A stretch of 64,000 nucleotides of DNA from Photobacterium indicum. Its GTDB lineage: Bacteria; Pseudomonadota; Gammaproteobacteria; Enterobacterales; Vibrionaceae. This document shows, piece by piece, positions 1-7,608 of this stretch. The translations under genes and the position numbers were made by a program. How positions within the stretch are numbered: position 1 is the stretch's first letter; the number at the start of each line of letters is the position of its first letter. Under the pieces are notes generated by a model that worked only from the letters and a program-made list of their open reading frames with translations, made no database searches and was not told where the DNA came from. The stretch is taken from assembly GCF_003026215.1 (NCBI RefSeq), contig NZ_PYOC01000007.1, positions 62,001-126,000 on the forward strand, written 5' to 3'.

Positions 1-13
1 TTCAACCCTAAAG

Positions 14-331
14 TTAAGAGTAAAAAACAGCTAGCCAGATTGTTTCTTCTGCTGGATGTGTCCAACTCACTTTATGACGTTGATGGGCTGGAATATTCAC
101 GTAGTCACCTTCTTTTAGGTGTTGCTCTTTCATTCCTTTTTCGAAGAGAATTTTGGCTTCTCCTTTCACAACCAGCACCCACTCGTTTTCTGTTTGATCA
201 TACCAGTCGGAATCGAGGGTACTGTGCCCTTTCGAAATAATACGTTCAATCCTAACGCTATCGGTTTTAACAAGGTCTTGAAAAATTTCGGTGGGTAAAG
301 TGGAAGGTATATCAGTTAGTAGGCTTCCCAT
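14..331 (-). CDS. cupin-domain protein
   Basis: Small single-domain cupin of 105 residues. The barrel spans roughly residues 45-103. It carries the pieces VVKGEAKILF and LKEGDYVNIPAHQRHKV, the second holding the two histidines typical of a cupin metal site. The ATG is preceded by AAGGAAG about nine bases upstream. Small cupins bind metal ions and small ligands, but substrate cannot be read from sequence. The gene ends close to the window edge, so its downstream neighbour is unseen. The gene upstream on the same strand has its own terminator, which suggests a separate transcript. Family is fairly sure; function is unknown. Confidence 0.8.
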   Translation of the reverse strand: MGSLLTDIPSTLPTEIFQDLVKTDSVRIERIISKGHSTLDSDWYDQTENEWVLVVKGEAKILFEKGMKEQHLKEGDYVNIPAHQRHKVSWTHPAEETIWLAVFYS

Positions 332-390
332 CGTGGCATTCTTCCTTTCTCTATTGATCTCTATTCCATTGAAACGAAATTACAAATACA

Positions 391-421
391 AAAACGGGTA
401 AGTATATTTCAACCTTACCCG
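391..421 (-). terminator. rho-independent terminator of the coiled-coil gene
   Basis: CGGGTAAG (395-402) pairs with CTTACCCG (414-421) across an 11-base loop. On the minus strand the hairpin is followed by a run of T. It lies just past the stop of the gene ending at 450 and ahead of the cupin start. Confidence 0.75.
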
Positions 422-449
422 CTTGAAAAATTAGTGATACACAAGACGA

Positions 450-1136
450 TTACTTAGGTAAATCTATCTCAATTTTAGAATTTAGTTGCTCTAGCTCAGC
501 CTCAAGCGCAGTGACTTTTGCTTCCTCTGCATCAACAAGATCAAGCTTTTTTTCATATTTATCACAATCGGCTTGCGATACCCAATTCCAACTGGTGCCT
601 GATTTAAATTCATCACAAGCTTGTTTGAATTTTTTAGCTGTAGCCTTTGCTTTATCAACATCTGATTTTGCAGTAACGACTTGTTTTTGTAATTGTAATT
701 GTTGTTGATAAAGCTCTTTCGAGTTAGTGAGAACAACTTGTTGCTTTTTAGCCGTTGTTTTAAGCTCAACCACTTTGGTATCCAGTTTTTTCTGAGTAAC
801 GGATAGCTTCTTTTGCTTTTTATTTAGTTCAGCAATTTGGGCTTCATAATCAGCTTTTTGCTGTGCCATTTCGGTATTTTTTTGCTCTAACTGAGCGATA
901 ACTTGCTCAAGTTCTAATGATTTTTTTGTTTCCAATTGCTCAAATTGTGTTTGTTGAGCCTCTTTTTGTTGCTGTAATTCTACATTTTTTTGAGTCAGGA
1001 TATCGTACTCGGCTTTCGTTGGGCCTGGATTACGATTCCAAACAGCAGTAGCCAAAACAAAGCCCAATACAATACCAAGCACTAATGCCACTTTCCATGA
1101 TGACATCATGTTTGTCGATCCCACGTTAGTTGACAT
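450..1136 (-). CDS. membrane-anchored coiled-coil protein, function unknown
   Basis: The 228-residue product has one N-terminal transmembrane segment at about residues 14-33 (VALVLGIVLGFVLATAVW). A long Gln/Glu/Lys-rich stretch from about 40 to 150 with heptad character follows and should form a coiled coil. A second helical stretch, about 190-222, is also charged. Three cysteines are absent from the coil and only two lie near 170-190. The start has AGAGGAAG about eight bases upstream. The topology (short cytoplasmic tail, TM, periplasmic coil) resembles envelope scaffolds or TolA-like linkers, but no family was recognised. It has its own terminator and appears monocistronic. Confidence 0.75.
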   Translation of the reverse strand: MSTNVGSTNMMSSWKVALVLGIVLGFVLATAVWNRNPGPTKAEYDILTQKNVELQQQKEAQQTQFEQLETKKSLELEQVIAQLEQKNTEMAQQKADYEAQIAELNKKQKKLSVTQKKLDTKVVELKTTAKKQQVVLTNSKELYQQQLQLQKQVVTAKSDVDKAKATAKKFKQACDEFKSGTSWNWVSQADCDKYEKKLDLVDAEEAKVTALEAELEQLNSKIEIDLPK

Positions 1137-1476
1137 ATTGTTTTCTTCCTCTTGAATTATTTAGAATTACATACCTATAAGTATTACGGTATATATCCAT
1201 ATGATAACTCTAATACTATCAGTAAGATGATACCTTTATGTCATAATAATATCTCAAATCTCTGTAAAACAATGTAAATCGGAGCTAAGTGCTAATTAAT
1301 TGTTCAGGTTTTTTAAAATCATTTAAACCCTAATGTCTCATAAGTAATAGTTCCACCGTCTGAGACATTTAGCCTACCTCACACTGGCTATCTTCAAATA
1401 GTCATGATTATCAAATCGATAATACTGATATATCCCAATTAATATCAACAAACAACAAAGCAGCTAAGGCAATGTT
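1137..1476. other. 340-bp divergent intergenic region with an inverted repeat
   Basis: This AT-rich gap separates two divergently oriented genes and must hold both promoters. The only clear structure is a perfect 9-bp inverted repeat, AATGTCTCA (1332-1340) and TGAGACATT (1361-1369), with a 20-base spacer. It lies about 110 bases before the rightward gene. It could be an operator or a leader hairpin. No coding potential is seen. Confidence 0.5.
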
Positions 1477-1989
1477 ATGATTACTGAATTAATTTTTTTA
1501 ACGGTATCTGCCTTCTCAACACCTCTGCTTGAGAACTCGACTTACGAACAAGATAACACTCATTGTCGCTTAACGATCAATGAAGAAAGGCATCAAAATG
1601 ATATTGTATTGGTTTTTACTGCAAGCTCTGAAATGCCGCATCAAGCGCATATCTATCATGGTATTCCGCAAGAATCCCCCTCTTCAGGTTTATTGACTCA
1701 ACTCTCTTTACATCAAGATGAGTCACTAGAAAAGAATCAATACATGATTAAGCATGCACTTTATAAAGTGGTTAATGATGATATAACGATCTACTCGACA
1801 GCGATTGGTTCAGAGCAGAACAGTGCTCAAGACTTCATGAATCGTTTTGAAAATAACGGTTATAAGACCCTAGTTGCTATCGATGGAATTGAAATAAACC
1901 TGTCATTTGTCGCAGATCACCAGCAAGCACTGGCGTTTTATCAATGTGCTCAACTTGCCTCAAATGATTATGCTAGACATACAAAATAA
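1477..1989 (+). CDS. hypothetical protein, possibly exported
   Basis: 170 residues, no family recognised. The N terminus (MITELIFLTVSAFSTPLL) is hydrophobic and could be a weak signal peptide, although it lacks a basic n-region. The rest is soluble, with two cysteines (C29 in DNTHCRL and one near residue 156, FYQCAQL) that could form a disulfide if the protein is exported. The preceding leader contains a 9-bp inverted repeat. It stands alone between a divergent coiled-coil gene and a LysE-type exporter 100 bases downstream. Confidence 0.6.
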   Translation: MITELIFLTVSAFSTPLLENSTYEQDNTHCRLTINEERHQNDIVLVFTASSEMPHQAHIYHGIPQESPSSGLLTQLSLHQDESLEKNQYMIKHALYKVVNDDITIYSTAIGSEQNSAQDFMNRFENNGYKTLVAIDGIEINLSFVADHQQALAFYQCAQLASNDYARHTK

Positions 1990-2089
1990 AAGACATTCAT
2001 TCATTCTGCTGATAATGTGCAAATTATCATGTTTACATTAACGTACACATAACCGTTTATTGAAAGAGACAAGTTAAAAGGATAGAACG

Positions 2090-2734
2090 ATGCCAATAAC
2101 AGAATGGATGACATTTGTTGTCGCGATCTCAATACTTACGATTACACCAGGGTTAGATACTGTACTTGTGATCCGAAATACCAGCCGAGGTGGCTGGAAA
2201 GATGGTGTAACCAGTAGCTTTGGTATTTGCAGCGGCTTATTTGTGCATGCAACGCTTTCTGCCGTGGGTATATCCTTTATCTTGGTACAATCTGCGTGGT
2301 TATTTCAAACGGTTAAAATTATTGGTGCGGCATACCTTATCTACCTTGGTATATGTAGCTTACGAAGCGGCTGGAAAGCTGGTTCTTTAGGGATTGTGTC
2401 AAATCAAATAAGTGACAATCAATTCAATATGAAGCGCTCTTTTTCTGAAGGCTTTCTTTCAAATGTGTTAAACCCTAAAACCGCTATTTTTTATCTCGCT
2501 TTTTTGCCTCAATTTATTAACCCTGAAGGTTCTGCCATTTCACAATCTTTCATTCTTGCTGGCATCCATTTTATTTTGGCAATGGTATGGCAATCATCAT
2601 TAGCCTTCGTCATAGAGCGAGCAAAAAGCTGGTTAGCAAAGCCAAAAACAAATCAATGGCTTCAATCTTTAACGGGCTGTGTAATGGTCGGGCTAGGCTT
2701 ACAGTTATTATTGAGCAAAAACGTTCGCCTTTAA
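2090..2734 (+). CDS. LysE/RhtB-family amino acid exporter
   Basis: The 214-residue inner-membrane protein has about six hydrophobic segments. It carries the family signature near the N terminus (TITPGLDTVLVIRNTSRGG) and the conserved NPKTAIFYLAFLPQF motif near residue 140. LysE/RhtB proteins export amino acids such as lysine, homoserine, threonine or their analogues by proton exchange. Length and motif order are normal for the family. The ATG follows AAAGGATAGAACG, a usable ribosome site. A second family member lies at 45362-45976. Substrate is not predictable. Confidence 0.9.
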   Translation: MPITEWMTFVVAISILTITPGLDTVLVIRNTSRGGWKDGVTSSFGICSGLFVHATLSAVGISFILVQSAWLFQTVKIIGAAYLIYLGICSLRSGWKAGSLGIVSNQISDNQFNMKRSFSEGFLSNVLNPKTAIFYLAFLPQFINPEGSAISQSFILAGIHFILAMVWQSSLAFVIERAKSWLAKPKTNQWLQSLTGCVMVGLGLQLLLSKNVRL

Positions 2735-2783
2735 CGATCATACCCAACTACTGATAAAACCAGCATTAAATAGGCCTCACATT

Positions 2784-2837
2784 GTTTGCGCTAGAAATGA
2801 AAATGTTAAATCTAACATTGCCAGCTCTACCGCAAAC
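2784..2837. repeat. long concentric inverted repeat
   Basis: GTTTGCG (2784-2790) and CGCAAAC (2831-2837) form the outer arms. ATGTTA (2803-2808) and TAACAT (2813-2818) form the inner arms. The two spacers are exactly 12 bases each, so both pairs share one centre. About 20 of 25 positions pair, with a four-base loop. It lies between the exporter stop and the ligase start and has no T run, so it is not a standard terminator. Confidence 0.6.
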
Positions 2838-2943
2838 ACTGTTGATTAATACACAGAATATTTTACTCCTCTTCTCGTTCTCGCATACCGTTACTGGCGC
2901 ACATTAGTACAACCAATTCTATTAGGTGAACGGAGAAGTCAGT

Positions 2944-3831
2944 TTGAAACTTTCTAAGCTATCAATCGCTATCGCATTAACGTCGACCGTATTTAATCCT
3001 TTTTACTCGCACAATGCGAATTCAAATACACTGATGCAAGCGAAGCACTTTGATCAAGCCAATTTCCTCGATTCACCCACACTCAAAACACGCGAAGATA
3101 TTACCGAATACTTAGTCAGTGAGAAATTAGACGGTATACGTGCGTATTGGAATGGCAAAGCCTTACTGACACGTAGTGGCAAAAACATTCATGCACCCAA
3201 TTGGTTTACTGGCTCATTACCCAATACCGCTTTGGATGGCGAATTGTGGATAGCAAGAGGGAAATTTCAGCAAGTTGCCCAAACAGTATTAGATCACAAA
3301 CCAAATGACGATGAGTGGCGTTCTATTAAATTTATGGTATTTGACCTCCCCTCGAACTCTGCACCTTTTGAACATCGCTACCAGCAATTACTTAACGACA
3401 TTAATTTGACTCAGATTGCACACGTCAGTATTGTGCAGCAAAAAGTCGTGACAGATATAACAGCATTAGAAATGCAGCTAAAACTGTTAGATGAGAGCAA
3501 CGGTGAAGGGTTAATGCTACACCATCGCCATAATGGCTATCACCCTGGGCGAAGTGATCAATTATTAAAACTCAAATCCTATCAAGATGCAGAAGCAACT
3601 GTTATTGGTTACACAGAAGGTAATGGTAAATTCGACAATAAGATGGGCGCTTTATGGGTAGTCACACCAGATGACATTACGTTTAAAATTGGATCTGGCT
3701 TTAAAGATTTTGATCGTGAAAATCCCCCCGCGGTCGGTACAACCATTCTCTTTCGATATAATGGCGTAACAAACAGTGGCATTCCACGATTTGCACGGTT
3801 TATTCGAATACGTGATGATCTCGATATTTAA
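2944..3831 (+). CDS. exported ATP-dependent DNA ligase (LigE type)
   Basis: A short ATP-dependent DNA ligase that seals nicks through an adenylated lysine. The nucleotidyltransferase motif I is SEKLDGIRAYW, with KLDG giving the AMP-binding lysine. Motif III-like (MVFDL), motif IV (EGLMLH) and motif V (LLKLKSY) follow. A small OB domain with GSGFKDFDRENPP ends the protein. The TTG at 2944 is chosen because GGAGA sits seven bases upstream and because translation then begins with a normal signal peptide (KLSKLSIAIALTSTVF). A GTG at 2926 would put charged residues before it. The predicted periplasmic location fits the LigE group of Vibrio, Haemophilus and Neisseria, suspected to act on incoming DNA. 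295 residues. Confidence 0.9.
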   Translation: MKLSKLSIAIALTSTVFNPFYSHNANSNTLMQAKHFDQANFLDSPTLKTREDITEYLVSEKLDGIRAYWNGKALLTRSGKNIHAPNWFTGSLPNTALDGELWIARGKFQQVAQTVLDHKPNDDEWRSIKFMVFDLPSNSAPFEHRYQQLLNDINLTQIAHVSIVQQKVVTDITALEMQLKLLDESNGEGLMLHHRHNGYHPGRSDQLLKLKSYQDAEATVIGYTEGNGKFDNKMGALWVVTPDDITFKIGSGFKDFDRENPPAVGTTILFRYNGVTNSGIPRFARFIRIRDDLDI

Positions 3832-4238
3832 ATAATAAGTACTTCTAATCGTAAACACAGCGATATTATCAATATTTCACTCGTTATTAGCCTAAATCTC
3901 AACATCATAATCTTGCGAAATTAGGTTAAATAGCAGTGATTGTTTTCAACAACTGCGGTCCACCGTTTTAAAAATCCATACTTTCGTCTGTTTCCACTGA
4001 CTGTACGCTTTAGTTTACTGATAACATTATCATAATCGCGAGCAGGATTTAACATCTTAGTTACACTTAACATATCTGGTTATGCCAAGATTTTTCACTA
4101 GATAGAGTGGTGTTAACAGCAAGATCATGTATCGCTAAGAACATACCCAGAACAGAACTTCAGATAATAACCATGAATAGCGATGCTAAAGCCACATAAT
4201 TCACGGTATCACCTTTGGCGTTTATACGTTATTTGCTG
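3832..4238. other. 407-bp intergenic region upstream of the BCKDH operon
   Basis: No open reading frame with coding character was found on either strand. It separates the ligase gene from the BCKDH operon and should hold that operon's promoter. A fragment TTTATACGTTATT near 4221 only loosely resembles the LiuR-type motif found elsewhere in the window and is not called as a site. Confidence 0.4.
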
Positions 4239-4266
4239 CCTTCTGCTGAAGCGTAGCATCAGAAGG
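4239..4266 (+). promoter_or_regulatory. leader hairpin that covers the BCKDH ribosome-binding site
   Basis: CCTTCTG (4239-4245) can pair with CAGAAGG (4260-4266). The right arm contains the AGAAGGAG Shine-Dalgarno sequence of the E1 alpha gene whose ATG is at 4275. If formed, the 7-bp stem would block ribosome binding to the operon's first gene. Whether it forms in the cell is inference. Confidence 0.45.
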
Positions 4267-4274
4267 AGCTTGAG

Positions 4275-5441
4275 ATGAATGTTCAGGCATTACCCATGCA
4301 TCGATTCATAGACCACCATGGTAACCTCGTTAGCCAGCTTCCAGCTTGGGCTGATCAATCAATATTGAAAGGGTTTTACTGCGACATGGTATTAACCCGA
4401 ACTTATGATAATAAAGCGGTAGCCCTTCAACGTACCGGTAAGTTAGGGACTTACCCCTCTCACCTTGGCGCAGAAGCCATTGGCATTGCGATTGGGCGTG
4501 CTTTACGAGCCGATGATGTGTTCATCCCTTACTACCGTGATATGCCAGCAATGTGGGCGCGTGGTATTGCGATGGAAAAAAACCTGCAATATTGGGGGGG
4601 GGATGAAAGAGGCAGTGATTTCAGTGTTACAAACGATCAAGCATCTAGCAATGCACCTAATAGCACAGCACCCAACAGCATAGCGCAATCACCAGCCCAT
4701 TCACCCAATCATTCACATTGCCGAGACTTGCCCTTTTGCGTTCCTATCGCCACACAATGTACCCATGCAGTGGGTGTTGCATCCGCATTAAAAATTGAAG
4801 GTGGTCACAAGGCTGCATTGGTCACCTGTGGTGATGGCGCCACATCAAAAGGTGACTTCCTCGAATCAATCAACTGTGCAGGTACGTGGAATATTCCACT
4901 GGTTTTTGTCGTGAATAATAACCAATGGGCAATCTCTGTACCACGACGCCTTCAATGTGGTGCTGATTTCTTATCAGAAAAAGCCAAAGGCGCTGGTATT
5001 CCAGGGTTAACGGTTGATGGTAATGACATCGTCGCGATGTTTGATGCGGTACAAATTAGTTTAGATCGCGCACGAAAAGGAAAAGGAGCAACGTTAATTG
5101 AAGCCATCAGTTACCGATTAGGCGACCATACTACCGCTGATGACGCGAGTCGCTACCGGAGTGAAGATGAACTTCATGAAGCATGGGGGTTCGAGCCTAT
5201 TAGTCGTTTAAAAACCTATCTAATGCGTCAAGGCTTATGGTCAGAGCGAGACGATGAACAATGGCAAGAACATTGCCAAGAGGTGGTAGAACAAGCCGTT
5301 GAACGCTATCTAAACATCCCTGTACAAGCACCCGAAACTGCTTTCGATTTTCTTTATGAATCCTTAAACACCGAGCTGCATCAACAACGTGATGAATTAA
5401 TCAATAAAGCAATGCGCATGCAAGGAGGCAAACATGGCTGA
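4275..5441 (+). CDS. bkdA1: branched-chain 2-oxoacid dehydrogenase E1 alpha subunit
   Basis: The thiamine-diphosphate-binding alpha chain of the E1 heterotetramer, which decarboxylates the 2-oxoacids from valine, leucine and isoleucine. The ThDP motif begins at GDGATSKGDF and ends at FVVNNNQWAIS. GDHTTADDASRY matches the phosphorylation-loop region of the family. Between YWGGDERGSDFS and CVPIATQ there is a low-complexity insert of about 25 residues rich in Ala, Pro, Asn, Ser and His, with APNS-like units, that typical family members lack. A run of nine G (4594-4602) encodes the WGG just before it. First gene of a three-gene operon; it overlaps the E1 beta gene by eight bases. Confidence 0.93.
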   Translation: MNVQALPMHRFIDHHGNLVSQLPAWADQSILKGFYCDMVLTRTYDNKAVALQRTGKLGTYPSHLGAEAIGIAIGRALRADDVFIPYYRDMPAMWARGIAMEKNLQYWGGDERGSDFSVTNDQASSNAPNSTAPNSIAQSPAHSPNHSHCRDLPFCVPIATQCTHAVGVASALKIEGGHKAALVTCGDGATSKGDFLESINCAGTWNIPLVFVVNNNQWAISVPRRLQCGADFLSEKAKGAGIPGLTVDGNDIVAMFDAVQISLDRARKGKGATLIEAISYRLGDHTTADDASRYRSEDELHEAWGFEPISRLKTYLMRQGLWSERDDEQWQEHCQEVVEQAVERYLNIPVQAPETAFDFLYESLNTELHQQRDELINKAMRMQGGKHG

Positions 5442-6417
5442 TATGACGTTACTTGAAGCGGTGAACCTTGCTTTACATCATGAGATGGAACATGACCCCA
5501 AAGTGGTTGTATTGGGTGAAGATGTCGGCGACAACGGCGGCGTATTTCGCGCAACGGTTGGGCTTAAAGCTAAGTTTGGTCTCAAGCGTGTTATTGACTC
5601 GCCATTAGCCGAAGCATTAATTGGTGGCGTTACGGTTGGTATGGCATCACAAGGCTTACGACCCGTTGCAGAATTCCAATTTCAAGGTTTTGTTTTTCCC
5701 GCGATGGAACACCTTATGTGTCATGCTGCACGAATGCGAAATCGAACACGAGGTCGACTTACCTGCCCTGCTGTTTTTCGCGCTCCTTTTGGTGGTGGTA
5801 TACACGCACCAGAACATCATTCTGAAAGTATTGAAGCCTTATTTGCTCATATTCCAGGGTTTAAAGTCGTTATTCCATCGTCACCTCAGCGTGCATATGG
5901 GTTATTACTTGCCTCTATTCGTAGCAATGACCCCGTCATGTTTTTTGAACCGAAACATATTTATCGAACCGTAAAATCAGATGTAAACGATAACGGTAAA
6001 GCCTTACCCCTAGATACGTGTTTCACGCTGCGCAAAGGTCGCGATCTCACCTTGGTCACTTGGGGGGCATGTGTTGTGGAATCATTACAGGCAGCGAGCA
6101 CTCTTTCTTCACAAGGTATAGAAGTTGAAGTAATTGATCTCGCGAGTATAAAACCTATCGATATGGCAACAATTATTCATTCATTAGAAAAAACAGGCCG
6201 CCTGCTTGTTGTGCATGAAGCGAGCAAAACCTGTGGTGTAGGTGCAGAAATTTTAGCACGCACAGCAGAACACGCGATGTGTTTATTAAAAGCACCACCG
6301 AAACGAGTAACGGGAATGGATACCATCATGCCTTATTATCGCAATGAAGATTTTTTCATGATTCAGGAAGAAGACATTGTGATAGCTGCGCGAGAATTAG
6401 TGGAGGGTTGGAAATGA
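5434..6417 (+). CDS. bkdA2: branched-chain 2-oxoacid dehydrogenase E1 beta subunit
   Basis: The 327-residue beta chain of E1. Characteristic stretches are VVVLGEDVGDNGGVFRAT near the N terminus, DSPLAEALIGGVTVGMA, the cofactor-contacting FQFQGFVFPAMEHL, and the transketolase C domain from about residue 200 (LVTWGACV, EVIDLASIKPID, VVHEASKTCGVGAEI). Length is normal. It starts inside the last codons of the alpha subunit gene, so translation is probably coupled. Its stop overlaps the E2 start as ATGA. Together the three genes make the E1 and E2 parts of BCKDH. Confidence 0.95.
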   Translation: MADMTLLEAVNLALHHEMEHDPKVVVLGEDVGDNGGVFRATVGLKAKFGLKRVIDSPLAEALIGGVTVGMASQGLRPVAEFQFQGFVFPAMEHLMCHAARMRNRTRGRLTCPAVFRAPFGGGIHAPEHHSESIEALFAHIPGFKVVIPSSPQRAYGLLLASIRSNDPVMFFEPKHIYRTVKSDVNDNGKALPLDTCFTLRKGRDLTLVTWGACVVESLQAASTLSSQGIEVEVIDLASIKPIDMATIIHSLEKTGRLLVVHEASKTCGVGAEILARTAEHAMCLLKAPPKRVTGMDTIMPYYRNEDFFMIQEEDIVIAARELVEGWK

Positions 6418-7556
6418 AGTCATTTATGCTACCTGACCTCGGCGAAGGGCTAGCCGAATCTGAAATTGTTGAATGGCATGTTAAATCCGGTGACGTGGTT
6501 AAAGTTGATCAAATCGTTCTTACCGTTGAAACAGCCAAAGCCACCGTCGATATTCCCGCCCCTTACAGTGGAAAAATCATCAGCCGTTACGGTAAAGAAG
6601 GTGATGTTATAAATATAGGCAGCCTATTACTAGAAATTGAAGAAGTAGGCGCAACTGCGCAATCAACTACAGCCGCCAAGAAAGAAGATGCTGCAACTGT
6701 GGTCGGTAATGTTTCACATCAAAGCCATCACGTTGATATCGATGACTTTTGGGTTGGAAGCGATCAAAATACCACTCATGAGAATATTATTACTGCAATG
6801 CCCTCTGCACGATTATTAGCACAACGATTAGGCGTTGATTTACACGGTATTCTAGGAAGCGGACCTGACGGTTTAATTATCGATGCCGATATTTATAATG
6901 AATGCGATAAACAACTACCAGGCACTGAAGTACTGAAAGGTGCAAGGCGAACCATGGTTAACACGATGGCGGAATCTCACCATAATGTTGCTGCGGTTAC
7001 CATTACAGAAGAAGCCTTATTAGCTGATTGGTTGGCCAATGAAGACATTTCTATTCGCTTGATACAAGCCGTTATTAACGCCTGCCAACAAGAGCCCGCC
7101 CTTAATGCATGGTTTGACGCTGAAACAATGACGCGCTGTGTTCACAGTACCGTTAATGTTGGTATTGCTGTCGATAGTGCCCACGGTCTTTATGTACCAG
7201 TATTACGCCATGCTGACGAATATAGTCCTAAAGGAGTTCGGCAATGGTTAGATAAAACCGTGAAAGGTATTCGAGAACGAAGGATTGGTCGGGAGCAGCT
7301 ACAGCATGCCACTATAACGTTATCTAACTTTGGTGCGATTGCGGGTATTTATGCCACTCCGGTTGTTTCACCGCCTCAAGTCGCCATTGTGGGTGCAGGT
7401 AGGATAATCGAAAAAGTAATCATAAAAAATGGACAACCGATAGCGGTTAAAGCAATGCCCTTATCGATGACATTTGACCACAGGGCTTGTACGGGAGGCG
7501 AAGCCGCGCGTTTCATAAAAGCATTGGTTGAACACTTACAACAAGCCACAGTTTAG
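6414..7556 (+). CDS. bkdB: dihydrolipoyl acyltransferase (E2) of BCKDH
   Basis: The 380-residue E2 core transfers acyl groups from the lipoyl arm to CoA. A single lipoyl domain covers about residues 1-80, with the lipoylated lysine in VETAKATVDI. The E3/E1-binding domain lies near 125-165 (AMPSARLLAQRLGVDL), and the catalytic domain follows to the end. The active-site region reads SMTFDHRACTGGEAARF: His is present, but the usual DHRxxDG aspartate is Thr. ATG 6414 is chosen over TTG 6408 because GGAGGG lies six bases upstream and it forms an ATGA overlap with the E1 beta stop. No lpd (E3) gene follows; a terminator does. E3 must come from elsewhere. Confidence 0.93.
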   Translation: MKSFMLPDLGEGLAESEIVEWHVKSGDVVKVDQIVLTVETAKATVDIPAPYSGKIISRYGKEGDVINIGSLLLEIEEVGATAQSTTAAKKEDAATVVGNVSHQSHHVDIDDFWVGSDQNTTHENIITAMPSARLLAQRLGVDLHGILGSGPDGLIIDADIYNECDKQLPGTEVLKGARRTMVNTMAESHHNVAAVTITEEALLADWLANEDISIRLIQAVINACQQEPALNAWFDAETMTRCVHSTVNVGIAVDSAHGLYVPVLRHADEYSPKGVRQWLDKTVKGIRERRIGREQLQHATITLSNFGAIAGIYATPVVSPPQVAIVGAGRIIEKVIIKNGQPIAVKAMPLSMTFDHRACTGGEAARFIKALVEHLQQATV

Positions 7557-7577
7557 CTTAAAAAAGCAGGGTATATA

Positions 7578-7603
7578 AAAAGCGGCAATATAGCCGCTTT
7601 TTC
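7578..7603. terminator. bidirectional terminator between bkdB and etfA
   Basis: AAAAAGCGGC and GCCGCTTTTT form a perfect 10-bp stem around a six-base AATATA loop. A-tract and T-tract flank it on both strands, so it can end both convergent transcripts. Confidence 0.9.
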
Positions 7604-7608
7604 TCTGC

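Noticed and set aside
4216..4235. LiuR-like site upstream of the BCKDH operon
   Set aside because: TTTATACGTTATT shares only one ACGT core with the strong sites at 28050 and 9565, too little to call.
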